Assembly: GCA_900545605.1 (NCBI GenBank)
Contig: UQZL01000016.1
Span: 1 to 45,747 of the forward strand
Reading direction: 5' to 3'
Source of the DNA: an uncultured Collinsella sp.
GTDB taxonomy: Bacteria > Actinomycetota > Coriobacteriia > Coriobacteriales > Coriobacteriaceae
Length of the DNA stretch: 45,747 bases
The notes under the pieces are model-generated. The model saw only the letters and a list, made by a program, of their open reading frames with translations. It ran no database searches and was not told the DNA's origin. How positions within the stretch are numbered: the stretch's first letter is position 1; the number at the start of each line of letters is the position of its first letter. The translations under genes and the position numbers were made by a program. Shown in pieces: positions 8,093-17,563 of this stretch.

Positions 8093-9613
8093 GTGAGAGA
8101 GGAGAGCCCCCGACAAGGTATGAGGAGGCCCGACTCGGACCGTGCTTCCTCGCGGCACAGCACACCGCGTTCCGGTCGCGGCGGGCAGTCGTTTAGCGAA
8201 CGCTATATTGCCGGCGTTCCCGCCCGCATCATGCGCCCCCGTCTGATATTTATGGCCTGCCTGTTTACTTTGGTGTGCTTTGGTCTGCTGATGGTGTACT
8301 CGGCGTCTTCGGTCGAGGCGCTGCACGAGAATGGCTCGGCGACGTTTTTCCTGGGTCGACAGGCCGCGTTTGCCGTGGTTGGTGTTCTGGCGCTGATTGC
8401 CATCGTGCGCGTTTTGCCGGACAGCTGGTTTGGGGAGGATGTGCTTAGGATCTTCCTTATCGGCATGATAGGGCTACTGTTTCTGGTGTTCTTGGTGGGC
8501 AGCGGCAGCCGTGGCGCCACGCGCTGGCTCAACATCGCCGGTATTCAGTTCCAGCCTTCCGAGTTTTTAAAGCCATTTGCCATTGCGTATTCGGCCATCA
8601 TGCTTGATCGCTTCTTTTCGCCCGGTGGCAACATCAACGAATTCCTTCGCAAGATGGGCATCTACCTGGGTATTTCGCTCTTTCTGATCTTTATCCAGCC
8701 CGATTTCGGTACTGTCCTGATCATCCTGTTGACCCTCATGTGCATGGCGTTGTTTGCGGGTCTCGACCCCAGATTTATCATCGGCGTGCTAATCTTCGGC
8801 ATTCTCGTGATCGTGATTGCACTTGTCGCAGAGCCGTACCGTATGGTGCGTATTCAGGTTGCCTTGAACCCTTGGGCTGACGAGTATGGTGACGGCTATC
8901 AGGCCACGCTTGCCATCATGGCCTTTGCCTCGGGCGGTCTGTTCGGCCGTGGCATCGGCAACTCAACCATGAAGTACTCGTATCTGCCCGAGGCGCACAA
9001 TGACTACATCCTGGCCATCATTGGCGAGGAAGTCGGCTTTGTCGGAACCGTGCTGTTCTTCTTGGTGTTTGCGATGCTGATCTACTCGGCGTTTCGCATT
9101 GCCGAGCAGGCGACCGATCGTCGGGGCGCGCTTATGGCGTCTGGCTCCGCGGTCATTCTCGCGGTGCAGTTCTTGATTAACGCGCTGGGCATCCTCAACG
9201 TGTTTCCCATGACGGGTAAACCGTTGCCGTTTATTAGCTACGGCGGTTCGTCGATTATTGTGTCGCTCATGCTTGCCGGGTTGATCCTGCGCGTTTCGTA
9301 CGAGAGCGCCCGCCGCGATGAGTATGACCGCCGCCGTGAGAGCTTTGCCGTTATGGACGAGAGCACCGCCGGCGTAGCCCATGTGCGCGGTGAACGACCT
9401 TCGCGTAGCGGCTTTACCGTTCTGGATGGTTCTGCATCCGAGCCGGCAGCTCGTCCACGTCCGCGGACGGCTCCGCAAGGTCGTCCTCAGCGCCCCAGCC
9501 CTCGCAACGCGGGCGGCGGATATAATCGAATCGATTTGAACTCGGACCCGTCGGCGCGTCTGCGCACCGACGACCAGGGACCGCGTGTACGAAGGGACTA
9601 CCATGACCGATAA
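8093..9613 (+). CDS. ftsW: Septal peptidoglycan glycosyltransferase FtsW (SEDS family)
   Basis: Polymerises glycan strands from lipid II at the septum with FtsI. SEDS features are visible: about ten membrane helices, VYSASSV near the first loop, GATRWLNIAGIQFQPSEFLK, QPDFGT, LPEAHNDYILAIIGEE and the late PFISYGGSS. It has extra cytoplasmic tails: about 45 basic residues at the N-terminus and about 95 Arg/Pro-rich residues at the C-terminus, making it longer (506 aa) than the usual ~400. The GTG at 8093 is chosen because AGGGG lies 6 nt upstream; a TTG at 8087 is also in frame. It overlaps murG by 11 nt. Confidence 0.93.
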   Translation: MREESPRQGMRRPDSDRASSRHSTPRSGRGGQSFSERYIAGVPARIMRPRLIFMACLFTLVCFGLLMVYSASSVEALHENGSATFFLGRQAAFAVVGVLALIAIVRVLPDSWFGEDVLRIFLIGMIGLLFLVFLVGSGSRGATRWLNIAGIQFQPSEFLKPFAIAYSAIMLDRFFSPGGNINEFLRKMGIYLGISLFLIFIQPDFGTVLIILLTLMCMALFAGLDPRFIIGVLIFGILVIVIALVAEPYRMVRIQVALNPWADEYGDGYQATLAIMAFASGGLFGRGIGNSTMKYSYLPEAHNDYILAIIGEEVGFVGTVLFFLVFAMLIYSAFRIAEQATDRRGALMASGSAVILAVQFLINALGILNVFPMTGKPLPFISYGGSSIIVSLMLAGLILRVSYESARRDEYDRRRESFAVMDESTAGVAHVRGERPSRSGFTVLDGSASEPAARPRPRTAPQGRPQRPSPRNAGGGYNRIDLNSDPSARLRTDDQGPRVRRDYHDR

Positions 9614-10718
9614 AATGACCGTTGCTATTGCAGCCGGCGGCACGGCAGGACACATTAACCCCGCGCTCGCCCTGGCCGAAGAGCTGCGTGACCGTGGCCA
9701 CCACGTTGTGTTCGTGGGCCAGTCGCGCAAGCTCGAGGGTCGTCTGGTCCCCGAGTCTGGGTTTGATTTTGTGCCCATTACGGTCACGGGCTTCGACCGC
9801 TCCCGTCCCTGGACGGCGCTGACCTCGCTGTGGCGTGTCAACAAGGCCAAGCGTGCGCTCGCCAGTCATTTCTCAAAGGTCGGCAAGCCCGATGCTGCCA
9901 TCGGTTTTGGTGCCTATGTCGAGGTTCCGCTGCTGGGGTGGTGCAAGGGCGCAGGCGTTCCGTATCTGCTACATGAGCAGAACTCTGTTCCGGGCCTGGC
10001 CAACAAGATGATGAACTCCCACGCCGCCCGCGTGTGCATCTCGGTGCCGGCAGCGCGCGCGGTCTTTGAGCGCGAAGGTGACCCTGACCACGTGCTCATG
10101 ACCGGCAACCCCGTACGTCGCTCGGTGATCGAGGGCGATCGCGCTCGCGGCCGCAAGGCACTTGGCGTTCCCGAGGACGCTACGCTGCTGCTCGTCTTTG
10201 GCGGTTCACTCGGCGCCCAGCACCTCAACGAGCGCGCGGTTTCGCTCAAAAATGAGCTGCTTTCGCGCAAGAACCTCTATGTGTTGCATTCGACGGGTGC
10301 CGACGGCTTTGAGGAGACCGAGCACGCTTTGGCGCTGACGCCCGAGGAGGCGAAGCGTTATCGCGTCCAGCCTTACATCGACAACATGGGCGATATGCTG
10401 GCTGCTGCCGATTTGGTGCTCTCGCGTTCGGGCGCATCGAGCGTGGCCGAGATCGCTGCGCTCGCCGTGCCCTCGGTGCTCGTGCCGTATCCGCATGCGA
10501 CGGCCGACCATCAAACCACCAATGCCCGTTATCTGGTCGACGCCGGGGCCGGCGTGCTCTGCGCCGATGCCGATATCGACGGTTCTGCCTTTGCCGATGA
10601 GCTGCTGCACCTGGTCGATGACGCGGCGGCGCGCGACGCCATGCGTCAGGCGGCGCGTGGTCTGGCTCAAGATAGGGCCGCCGCTCTTCTGGCGGATGCG
10701 GTAGAGGGTTTGCGTTAG
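9603..10718 (+). CDS. murG: Lipid II synthase MurG (GlcNAc transferase)
   Basis: Peripheral membrane glycosyltransferase that adds GlcNAc to lipid I to make lipid II. The 371-residue product has the N-terminal GGTAGHINPALALAEEL loop (about 12-28), a second Rossmann domain with GGSLGAQHLN and the C-terminal donor site SRSGASSVAEIAALAVPSVLVPYP. ATG 9603 is preferred over the in-frame GTG 9585 because GAAGGGA sits just upstream. The first 11 nt lie within the end of ftsW. Confidence 0.95.
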   Translation: MTDKMTVAIAAGGTAGHINPALALAEELRDRGHHVVFVGQSRKLEGRLVPESGFDFVPITVTGFDRSRPWTALTSLWRVNKAKRALASHFSKVGKPDAAIGFGAYVEVPLLGWCKGAGVPYLLHEQNSVPGLANKMMNSHAARVCISVPAARAVFEREGDPDHVLMTGNPVRRSVIEGDRARGRKALGVPEDATLLLVFGGSLGAQHLNERAVSLKNELLSRKNLYVLHSTGADGFEETEHALALTPEEAKRYRVQPYIDNMGDMLAAADLVLSRSGASSVAEIAALAVPSVLVPYPHATADHQTTNARYLVDAGAGVLCADADIDGSAFADELLHLVDDAAARDAMRQAARGLAQDRAAALLADAVEGLR

Positions 10719-10815
10719 TTAGACGGGATATCGTCGGTCGCCCTCGCGCTGATGCGGTAGGTGCGGTACAGTTAACGGGTTACAGGCAGTGTTTACGCAA
10801 GGAGTACACGAGCAC

Positions 10816-12234
10816 ATGGCTGATTCCCAGACTGCAACCTCCGCGCCCGAGTTTAAGAGCGCCCACTTTATCGGTATCGGCGGCGCCGGCATGAGCGGCA
10901 TCGCCCTCGTTCTGCACGAGCGCGGTTATGCCGTTACCGGCTCCGATCTTAAGACGTCACGTTATATCCGCCAGCTTACCCGCGCTGGTGTGAAGGTGCA
11001 CGTGGGCCATGAGGCAGCCACGATCGACGAGGTCAAGCCCGACGTGGTTGTTGTCTCCACCGCTATTCCGGAGTCCAACCCTGAGCTCGTGCGCGCTCGC
11101 GAGCTGGGCATTCCCGTGTGGCCCCGTGCCAAGATGCTCTCTGCTTTGGGCCATGGCTACACTACCGTCGCCGTTGCCGGCACGCATGGCAAGACCACCA
11201 CGTCTTCGATGTGCGCCACCATGCTCGACCGCATGGGTCTGGATCCGAGCTTCTTGATCGGCGGCATCGTCGAGGGCTATGACACGAACGGCAAGAACGG
11301 CTCGGGTGACTACTTTGTCGCCGAGGCCGACGAGTCCGACAGCTCCTTCCTGTTCCTGAACCCCAACGTGGTCATTGTGACCAACGTCGAGGCCGACCAC
11401 CTCGATCACTACTCGGGTATCGAGGAGATCGAGGCAACTTTCGCCAAATTCATGAGCCTGGTGGGCGAGGACGGCACCGTCATCGTCTGCGGCGAGGACC
11501 CGCATCTGGTCGAGCTCGCCAAGTCGACGGGCCGTCACGTGCTTTCCTACGGCTTTGCCGAGAGCAACGACATCGTCTGCGTGCACCCGGATGTCAAGGG
11601 CATCCAGAGTGACTTTATCGTTCGCTTTGAGGACGGCACTGAGCACGCTGTGGAGATCAAGAGCAATCCCGGTCGCCACAACATGCTCAACGCCACGGCC
11701 GTGCTCACCGTCGCCCATGTCTTGGGCCTTGACATCGACGCCGCCGCCAAGGCGCTGTCGAGCTTTGAGGGCGTTCGCCGTCGCTTTACCCACGTGGGCG
11801 ATATCGATGGCATCACCGTGGTCGACGACTACGGCCATCATCCCACCGAGATCAAGGCGACGCTTGCCGCCGCCTCGTCGCTGGGTTATAAGCATGTCGA
11901 CGTCGTGTTCCAGCCGCACCGCTATTCGCGCCTGCAGGCCCTGTGCGACGATTTCGCCGATGCCTTTGCCAATGCCGACAAACTGCTGCTGATCGACGTG
12001 TTCTCTGCCGGCGAGATGCCTATCCCCGGCGTTACCTCCAAGATGCTCGCCGATACCGTTCGTGCCAAGCATCCCGGCAAGGAAGTCGTGTACTGCTCCA
12101 GCCGTCTTGAGCTCAATCAGGAGCTCGAGCAGATGGTGGGCGAGGGCGACCTGCTGCTTACCATGGGCGCCGGTGATGTCACGACGGTCGGCCCCGAGTT
12201 CATCGATTATCTGACTGCCAAGAAAGACGCTTAA
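10816..12234 (+). CDS. murC: UDP-MurNAc:L-alanine ligase MurC
   Basis: First amino-acid-adding enzyme of peptidoglycan precursor synthesis. The 472-residue protein starts with the UDP-binding FIGIGGAGMSGIA motif, followed by the P-loop VAGTHGKTTTSS, NVEADHLDHY and the C-terminal DDYGHHPTEIKATL and FQPHRYSRL motifs specific to MurC. ATG 10816 is chosen over an in-frame GTG at 10789 that precedes the AAGGAG ribosome site (10799-10804). The 97-nt gap after murG contains two copies of TGCGGTA but no clear promoter. Confidence 0.95.
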   Translation: MADSQTATSAPEFKSAHFIGIGGAGMSGIALVLHERGYAVTGSDLKTSRYIRQLTRAGVKVHVGHEAATIDEVKPDVVVVSTAIPESNPELVRARELGIPVWPRAKMLSALGHGYTTVAVAGTHGKTTTSSMCATMLDRMGLDPSFLIGGIVEGYDTNGKNGSGDYFVAEADESDSSFLFLNPNVVIVTNVEADHLDHYSGIEEIEATFAKFMSLVGEDGTVIVCGEDPHLVELAKSTGRHVLSYGFAESNDIVCVHPDVKGIQSDFIVRFEDGTEHAVEIKSNPGRHNMLNATAVLTVAHVLGLDIDAAAKALSSFEGVRRRFTHVGDIDGITVVDDYGHHPTEIKATLAAASSLGYKHVDVVFQPHRYSRLQALCDDFADAFANADKLLLIDVFSAGEMPIPGVTSKMLADTVRAKHPGKEVVYCSSRLELNQELEQMVGEGDLLLTMGAGDVTTVGPEFIDYLTAKKDA

Positions 12235-12239
12235 GCTCC

Positions 12240-13151
12240 ATGGGTCTGTTTAATGCCGTCATGGCGCTCTCGGGCATGATCGACACGGATGTGATTGAGG
12301 ACGAGCGACTTGCGCGCCATACGAGCTATCGTATCGGCGGCAAGGCCGACCTCTTTGTGACGTGTCACAGCTATCATGCCCTGCGTCGCGCCGTGGCGGT
12401 GCTCGATCGCGAGCAGGTGCCGTGGGTCATTATCGGCAAGGGTTCCAATCTTTTGGTTGCCGATGCCGGCTATCGTGGTGCCGTCATTTCACTCGGGAGA
12501 GAGTTCCAGCGCACCGTGATCGCTGATGACGGCTGTACGCTCACGGTCGGTGCGGGCGTGATGTTTGCGCGCTTGGTCAACGATGCCCTGTCTCGTAGCC
12601 TCTCGGGCCTTGAGTTTGCTGTCGGTATTCCCGGTTCGGTCGGCGGAGCCATATCTATGAATGCCGGCACACGGACCGAGTGGATTGGCTCGCTGGTTGA
12701 GGATGTCGTAACGTTTGACTCTTCCTCCGGCATCAAGCACTATGCGGGGTCCGAGATAGCCTGGGGCTACCGCGAATGCAGCCTTCCTCGCAATGAGATT
12801 ATTCTCGAGTGCGTTCTTAAGCTAAAACCGGCTCCTAAAGCCGATATTCGGGAGCGCATGGAGCGGTATCTGACCCGGCGAAAGCGTACACAGCCCATGG
12901 GTCGCGCATCCTGCGGGTCGGTCTTTCGCAACCCGCCCGATGCGAGCGTGGGCAAGCTTATCGAGGATTGTGGATTAAAGGGTTTTTCGATTGGCGGCGC
13001 GGAAGTTTCGCCCGTTCACGCTAATTTTATCGTTAATAACGGAACTGCCTCGGCCGATGACGTTGCCGCGGTTATCAGACATGTGCACGGAAAGGTGAGG
13101 GAGGCGTATGGCATCGAGCTCAGACCGGAAGTTAAATTCCTCGGCTTCTAG
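12240..13151 (+). CDS. murB: UDP-N-acetylenolpyruvoylglucosamine reductase MurB
   Basis: FAD- and NADPH-dependent reductase that makes UDP-MurNAc. The 303-residue product carries the FAD-binding segments HTSYRIGGKADLFV, GKGSNLLVAD and AVGIPGSVGGAISMNAG, then RRKRTQPMGRASCGSVFRNP and the C-terminal HANFIVN. The Ser in ASCGSVF fits the type I catalytic serine. It starts 5 nt after murC without a strong ribosome site. Its last 44 nt overlap the start of ftsQ. Placement of murB between murC and ftsQ is common in actinobacteria and firmicutes. Confidence 0.95.
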   Translation: MGLFNAVMALSGMIDTDVIEDERLARHTSYRIGGKADLFVTCHSYHALRRAVAVLDREQVPWVIIGKGSNLLVADAGYRGAVISLGREFQRTVIADDGCTLTVGAGVMFARLVNDALSRSLSGLEFAVGIPGSVGGAISMNAGTRTEWIGSLVEDVVTFDSSSGIKHYAGSEIAWGYRECSLPRNEIILECVLKLKPAPKADIRERMERYLTRRKRTQPMGRASCGSVFRNPPDASVGKLIEDCGLKGFSIGGAEVSPVHANFIVNNGTASADDVAAVIRHVHGKVREAYGIELRPEVKFLGF

Positions 13152-14364
13152 AGCATCGAAACCCACCTTCCGCCGCGCCGGAGGGCGTTCCGGCGCGCCT
13201 GCCAAACCTCAACGCAATACCGTCGCGCACTCTAAGTCTGTCGGGCATGCTCGACAGACCAGTCGTCCGGTCGTCGGCTCGCAGCTCGGTAATCGTCCGG
13301 CCGCAAAAAAGTCCTCGCGTCCCTCGGTGACGTCAAAGCCTGTTATGGGCGCCAAGCCTGCCCGTCCCATGGCAACTCCTAAGCCACCGACGGGAACTAA
13401 AACGCTGCGTCCGGGTCGCACGCTGGGCGCATCGAAACCGCGCTCGCTGACATCGGTGCCGGCTACCGCCAAGAAGCCTTCGGGTAAAAAAGGCGTCAAC
13501 CCGTTGTCTTCACTTGGGGCGATGGCAAATAAAACATCAGACGCCGCTTCTGTCGTTACAGGCAAAGGCAAAATCGTGGGCGGCGTTCTGGCCGTCTTGG
13601 CCGTGCTCGTCGTCGTTGCCATCGTGGTGATTAACTCTGGATTGTTTACCGCCACTGATATTCAGATTCAAGGCAGCGAGCATGTGACGAAGCACGATGC
13701 TATCCAGCTGATCGATTTGCCCGAGGGAACGTCGCTTTTTAACGTCGATCCCGACCAGATTACCGAGGACCTCAAGCAGAACCCGTGGGTCTCGGGCGTG
13801 GATGTTCAGCGTCAGTTCCCGCATACGCTCATCATTACGCCTATGGAGCGCAAGGTCATCGCAATTGCCTATATCAGCTCCGATGACCTAGCCTGGGCCA
13901 TCGGGGATGATGACACCTGGATCGCCCCGCTGTCGACGTCGGTCGAAGTGGACGACCAGGGCAACGTCATCACGACAGGGCAGGGCTCAAATACCCTGAC
14001 CGGCATCGATGCCGCACTGGCGCTCGCTAAGCACTATGGCGCGGTGTTGCTGACTGATGTCTCGGCGGATGTCGCTCCAGTTTCCGGCCAGGCGGTGAGC
14101 TCCAAGGCCGTTAAGGCCGGCCTGGATTATGTGCGTGGTTTTTCGAGCGAGTTCTTGGGACAAGTCAAGGATATTTCCACGCCTTCGGTCGAAGCCATCT
14201 CGGCAAACCTCAATAACGGCATTGAGGTGTCGCTGGGCGATTCGGACGATATCGCCAAGAAGGAACGCGTAGTCACCAAGTTGCTTTCGCAGGTAGAGGG
14301 CGTAACGTATATCAATGTGCGCTCTCCGGGCAACTACACATTTAGGAATGCTCCGACCTCATAG
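13108..14364 (+). CDS. ftsQ: Cell division protein FtsQ/DivIB
   Basis: Bitopic division protein that scaffolds the FtsQ-FtsL-FtsB (DivIB-FtsL-DivIC) complex. The 418-residue product has an unusually long, basic Ser/Pro/Lys-rich cytoplasmic N-terminus (about 155 residues), one membrane helix at about 158-180, then a POTRA domain beginning FTATDIQIQGSEHVTKHDAIQLI and an FtsQ-type beta domain. The start overlaps murB by 44 nt in another frame and has GGGAGG just upstream. The long tail is probably disordered and is longer than in most relatives. Confidence 0.9.
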   Translation: MASSSDRKLNSSASRASKPTFRRAGGRSGAPAKPQRNTVAHSKSVGHARQTSRPVVGSQLGNRPAAKKSSRPSVTSKPVMGAKPARPMATPKPPTGTKTLRPGRTLGASKPRSLTSVPATAKKPSGKKGVNPLSSLGAMANKTSDAASVVTGKGKIVGGVLAVLAVLVVVAIVVINSGLFTATDIQIQGSEHVTKHDAIQLIDLPEGTSLFNVDPDQITEDLKQNPWVSGVDVQRQFPHTLIITPMERKVIAIAYISSDDLAWAIGDDDTWIAPLSTSVEVDDQGNVITTGQGSNTLTGIDAALALAKHYGAVLLTDVSADVAPVSGQAVSSKAVKAGLDYVRGFSSEFLGQVKDISTPSVEAISANLNNGIEVSLGDSDDIAKKERVVTKLLSQVEGVTYINVRSPGNYTFRNAPTS

Positions 14365-14563
14365 CGCTGGTTGATGCTTTGTTGAGTGGCCATACCACGC
14401 CGTTTATCTGGTTTGTTTGGTTTTCACGGTCAATTATTTGACTGATACGTTCATAATGTGCAACCATAATACGGTTTACCTTTGCATTTACTTTCAACCT
14501 GAAGGTTAATGTGCGCAGGGGTCGACCCATGCTATGGCTATAACCTTTGTTCGGAGGACCGAC
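14365..14563 (+). promoter_or_regulatory. ftsQ-ftsZ intergenic region with possible ftsZ promoters
   Basis: This 199-nt AT-rich gap interrupts an otherwise tight cluster. It contains CATAAT twice (14452-14457, 14465-14470) and TTGCAT-N17-GTTAAT (14482-14487 / 14505-14510). A dedicated ftsZ promoter is common in other bacteria, but none of these pairs is strong. No terminator hairpin was seen after ftsQ. Confidence 0.35.
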
Positions 14564-15718
14564 ATGCACGAGACAGAGATCAACAACTACCTTGCCGTCA
14601 TTAAGGTGGTCGGCGTCGGCGGCGGCGGTACCAACGCGGTCAATCGAATGATCGAAGAGGGCATCCGCGGCGTCGAGTTTGTTGCCATCAACACCGATGC
14701 TCAGGCACTCGCGATCTCTGATGCCGATATCAAGGTGCACATCGGCACCGACCTTACCCGCGGCCTGGGCGCCGGCGCCAACCCCGAGGTTGGCCGCAAG
14801 GCTGCCGATGAGTCCCGCGACGACATTGCCGAGGCGCTCGCTGGCGCCGACATGGTGTTCATCACCTGCGGCGAGGGCGGTGGCACCGGTACCGGCGCTG
14901 CTCCCATCGTTGCCGATATCGCGATGAACGAGGTCGGCGCACTGACCGTCGCCGTCGTGACCAAGCCCTTCACCTTCGAGGGCCGCAAGCGCAAGAAGAG
15001 CGCCGAGGAGGGCATTAAGACCCTCTCCGATTGCGTCGATACCATGATCGTCATCCCCAACGATAAGCTGCTCGACATCGCCGAGAAGAAGACTACCATG
15101 CTCGAGGCCTTCGCGATTGCCGATGGCGTCCTTTCCCAGGGCACCCAGGGCATCACCGACCTCATCACCGTCCCCGGTATCATCAACCTGGACTTCGCCG
15201 ATGTTAAGACCATCATGAAGCAGGCCGGTACCGCCATGATGGGTATCGGTACCTCTTCTGGGGATACCCGTGCCGTCGACGCTGCCCAGCAGGCCATCTC
15301 CAGCCCGCTGCTCGAGAGCTCCATCGATGGTGCCACACGCGTGCTGCTCTCCATCGCCGGTTCCAAGGACCTGGGCATCCAGGAGATCAGCGACGCCGCC
15401 GACGTTGTCGCCAACGCCGTCGACCCCGAGGCCAACATCATCTTCGGTACCGTTGTCGACGAGTCCCTGGGCGATCAGGTGCGTATCACCGTCATCGCTA
15501 CGGGCTTCTCCGACTCCAACGTCAACCGTCAGGACGAGCTCTTTGCTGCTCAGCAGTCTCAGAGCAAGGCCGCTGCCTCCGCTGAGCCGCAGCGCACCGC
15601 TCCGGCCACCAGCCCGGCTCAGGCCGCTCCGACCCGCAACGTCGGTGGCACCGAGCTTCCTAACTTCGGCAACGATCAGTTCGAGCTTCCCGACTTCCTG
15701 AAGCGCGGTAGCTTCTAA
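14564..15718 (+). CDS. ftsZ: Cell division tubulin homologue FtsZ
   Basis: GTPase that forms the Z-ring. The 384-residue product has the N-terminal VVGVGGGGTNAVNRMI, the tubulin signature GGGTGTG (about 104-110) and the NLDFADV segment. After a disordered Ala/Pro linker it ends in the conserved C-terminal peptide (FELPDFLKRGSF) that binds partners such as SepF, which is encoded downstream. ATG 14564 is chosen because GGAGG lies at 14553-14557; an in-frame upstream ATG at 14534 lacks a ribosome site. No ftsA is present, as is usual in Actinobacteria. Confidence 0.97.
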   Translation: MHETEINNYLAVIKVVGVGGGGTNAVNRMIEEGIRGVEFVAINTDAQALAISDADIKVHIGTDLTRGLGAGANPEVGRKAADESRDDIAEALAGADMVFITCGEGGGTGTGAAPIVADIAMNEVGALTVAVVTKPFTFEGRKRKKSAEEGIKTLSDCVDTMIVIPNDKLLDIAEKKTTMLEAFAIADGVLSQGTQGITDLITVPGIINLDFADVKTIMKQAGTAMMGIGTSSGDTRAVDAAQQAISSPLLESSIDGATRVLLSIAGSKDLGIQEISDAADVVANAVDPEANIIFGTVVDESLGDQVRITVIATGFSDSNVNRQDELFAAQQSQSKAAASAEPQRTAPATSPAQAAPTRNVGGTELPNFGNDQFELPDFLKRGSF

Positions 15719-15744
15719 GTCGTTCTTTGCATTGTTGCTCACGG

Positions 15745-15774
15745 GGGCGTGTCCGTATGGACGCGCCCTTTTTA
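15745..15774 (+). terminator. Intrinsic terminator after ftsZ
   Basis: GGGCGTGTCC-GTAT-GGACGCGCCC forms a 10-bp stem with one non-Watson-Crick position, followed by TTTTTATTT. It separates ftsZ from pgeF, so pgeF-pst probably has its own promoter in 15775-15928, where no convincing one was recognised. Confidence 0.8.
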
Positions 15775-15928
15775 TTTCGACTTTGTAAACTAGAACCTCC
15801 AATCTCTTTACGTTCCCTTTACGATTGCCTCCAGTGCAACAGGTATCCTTTTAGAGAAGTATGACAGCCGTATAAACGCGGGCTGTAGCGGCGATGCCGC
15901 GGTACTTGTGTTATTAGGAGGCTTTAGT

Positions 15929-16729
15929 ATGGCAGCACGTGCGGACAACGTTTCGCGTGTCGACCATGATGGAGTTACGTTGGTGGAAGGCGCGACATCC
16001 GATGTTCGCTTTGCCTTCACCGAGCGCGCCGGTGGTGTTTCCGAAGATGCGTACTCCTCACTCAATTTGGGCTCGCATGTTGGCGATGACCCCTTTGCTG
16101 TTCAAGAAAATCGTCGTCGCGTGCTCGAGGCTATGGGTGCCGCCGAGTGCGAGCACAACTTGCTCGTTCCCAATCAGGTCCATGGTGACCATATCGTTGC
16201 GGTGACCTCGAACGGCGCCGATGACCTTGAGGACGTCCGCGAGCAGATTGCCGAGGGCTGCGATGCCATCGTCTGTACGGCGCATAACGTAGCCGTGCTG
16301 CTCTGCTTTGCCGACTGCGTTCCCGTGGTGCTGGTGGCCCCCGGCGGATTTGCCGTGGTGCACTCCGGTTGGAAGGGCACGATTGCACGTATTTCCGCCA
16401 AGGCGTGCCAGGCGCTTTGCGATGCTGCCGGTTGCGATGCGAGCGACGTTTCCGCCTATATCGGCCCCCATATCTTGGGTGACGAATATGAGGTATCCCA
16501 GGAACTCATGGATCGCTTTGCCGCCGAGTTCTCTTGCATCGATGCGAATACCTCTCGCATGCTCGATCTTTCCGCTGCCATTCGCGAGGCGCTGGTAGAT
16601 GTCGGTGTCGACGCGGATAATATCGTGGATACCCAGCTTTCGACCGTGCGTCAGAACGACCGCTTTTATTCCTACCGTAACGAGGACGGCACCTGTGGGC
16701 GCCATGCTGCGATCGGCGTGATGCTATGA
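15929..16729 (+). CDS. pgeF: Laccase-domain protein PgeF (YfiH/YlmD family)
   Basis: Multicopper-oxidase-fold family protein; E. coli YfiH (PgeF) prevents misincorporation of amino acids into peptidoglycan precursors, and homologues cleave purine nucleosides. The 266-residue product has the family metal and catalytic segments VPNQVHGD, CADCVPVVLV, HSGWKGT and YIGPHI. ATG 15929 is used because TAGGAGG lies at 15915-15921; a GTG at 15908 precedes that site. It follows ftsZ as in many Gram-positives. Its stop overlaps the pstS start as ATGA. Confidence 0.92.
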   Translation: MAARADNVSRVDHDGVTLVEGATSDVRFAFTERAGGVSEDAYSSLNLGSHVGDDPFAVQENRRRVLEAMGAAECEHNLLVPNQVHGDHIVAVTSNGADDLEDVREQIAEGCDAIVCTAHNVAVLLCFADCVPVVLVAPGGFAVVHSGWKGTIARISAKACQALCDAAGCDASDVSAYIGPHILGDEYEVSQELMDRFAAEFSCIDANTSRMLDLSAAIREALVDVGVDADNIVDTQLSTVRQNDRFYSYRNEDGTCGRHAAIGVML

Positions 16730-17562
16730 GAAAGATCGTATCGGTCCTGAGCGCCGCTGTGCTTACGCTTACGCTGTGCGCCTGTTCTTCGGGATCTTCT
16801 AGCTCTTCCATTACCGTGGCCGGCTCCACGACCTGCCTTCCTATCGCCGAGATTGCGGCCGAGGGCTTTAAGGAGGAGACCGGCATCGACGTGCTCGTTT
16901 CCGGTTTGGGTTCTTCCGCTGGGATCGAGGCCGTCAGCGCCGGCACGGCCGATATCGCCAGCTCCTCCCGTGGACTCAATGCCGACGAACAGGATCTGGG
17001 CCTGACTCCCATTGTCATTGCCCACGACGGTATTGCGGTCATCGTGAACGACGACAACCCCGTCGATAACCTCTCGACCGAGCAGCTCCGCGATATCTAC
17101 GCCGGCAAGATTACCAATTGGAAAGAGGTCGGTGGCGAGGACCTGAGGATTCAGGTCATCAACCGAGACGAGGCGTCCGGTACGCGCGAGGCCTTCCGTA
17201 CCATCGTGATGGATGGCACGCCGTTCGATCGCCGCTCGGCCGTTCTTTCGGGTACGGGCCAGGTGCGCGACGTGGTATCTCGTTCGCGTGGGGCCATCGG
17301 CTACATTTCGCTGGGCTTCGTCGATAGCCTCAACGCCAAGACCTCGGTCAAGGCCGTCTCGGTCAATCATGTTGAGGCGTCCGAGAAGACGGTCGCGAGT
17401 GGCGGCTATCCCATCTCGCGCGACCTTTACTTCTTTGTGAAGGGTGTGCCTTCGCAGCAGGCGCAGGATTACATCGACTATGTGACGTCCGAAAAGATGG
17501 ACAAGCAGATTCGCGAGGCGGGCTTTATTCCCGTCACCAACGACGAGAAGGGGAGTGAGTAG
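16726..17562 (+). CDS. pstS: Phosphate ABC transporter substrate-binding lipoprotein PstS
   Basis: Captures phosphate outside the membrane for PstCA. The 278-residue precursor has a lipoprotein signal with lipobox LCAC (Cys at about 20), followed by a Ser-rich linker. The ligand-binding motifs include VAGSTTCLPI and NRDEASGTREAF (phosphate-binding SGT). Its ATG overlaps the pgeF stop by 4 nt (ATGA), tying phosphate uptake translationally to a gene of the division cluster. No Pho-box-like direct repeats were seen upstream. Confidence 0.93.
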   Translation: MRKIVSVLSAAVLTLTLCACSSGSSSSSITVAGSTTCLPIAEIAAEGFKEETGIDVLVSGLGSSAGIEAVSAGTADIASSSRGLNADEQDLGLTPIVIAHDGIAVIVNDDNPVDNLSTEQLRDIYAGKITNWKEVGGEDLRIQVINRDEASGTREAFRTIVMDGTPFDRRSAVLSGTGQVRDVVSRSRGAIGYISLGFVDSLNAKTSVKAVSVNHVEASEKTVASGGYPISRDLYFFVKGVPSQQAQDYIDYVTSEKMDKQIREAGFIPVTNDEKGSE

Positions 17563-17563
17563 C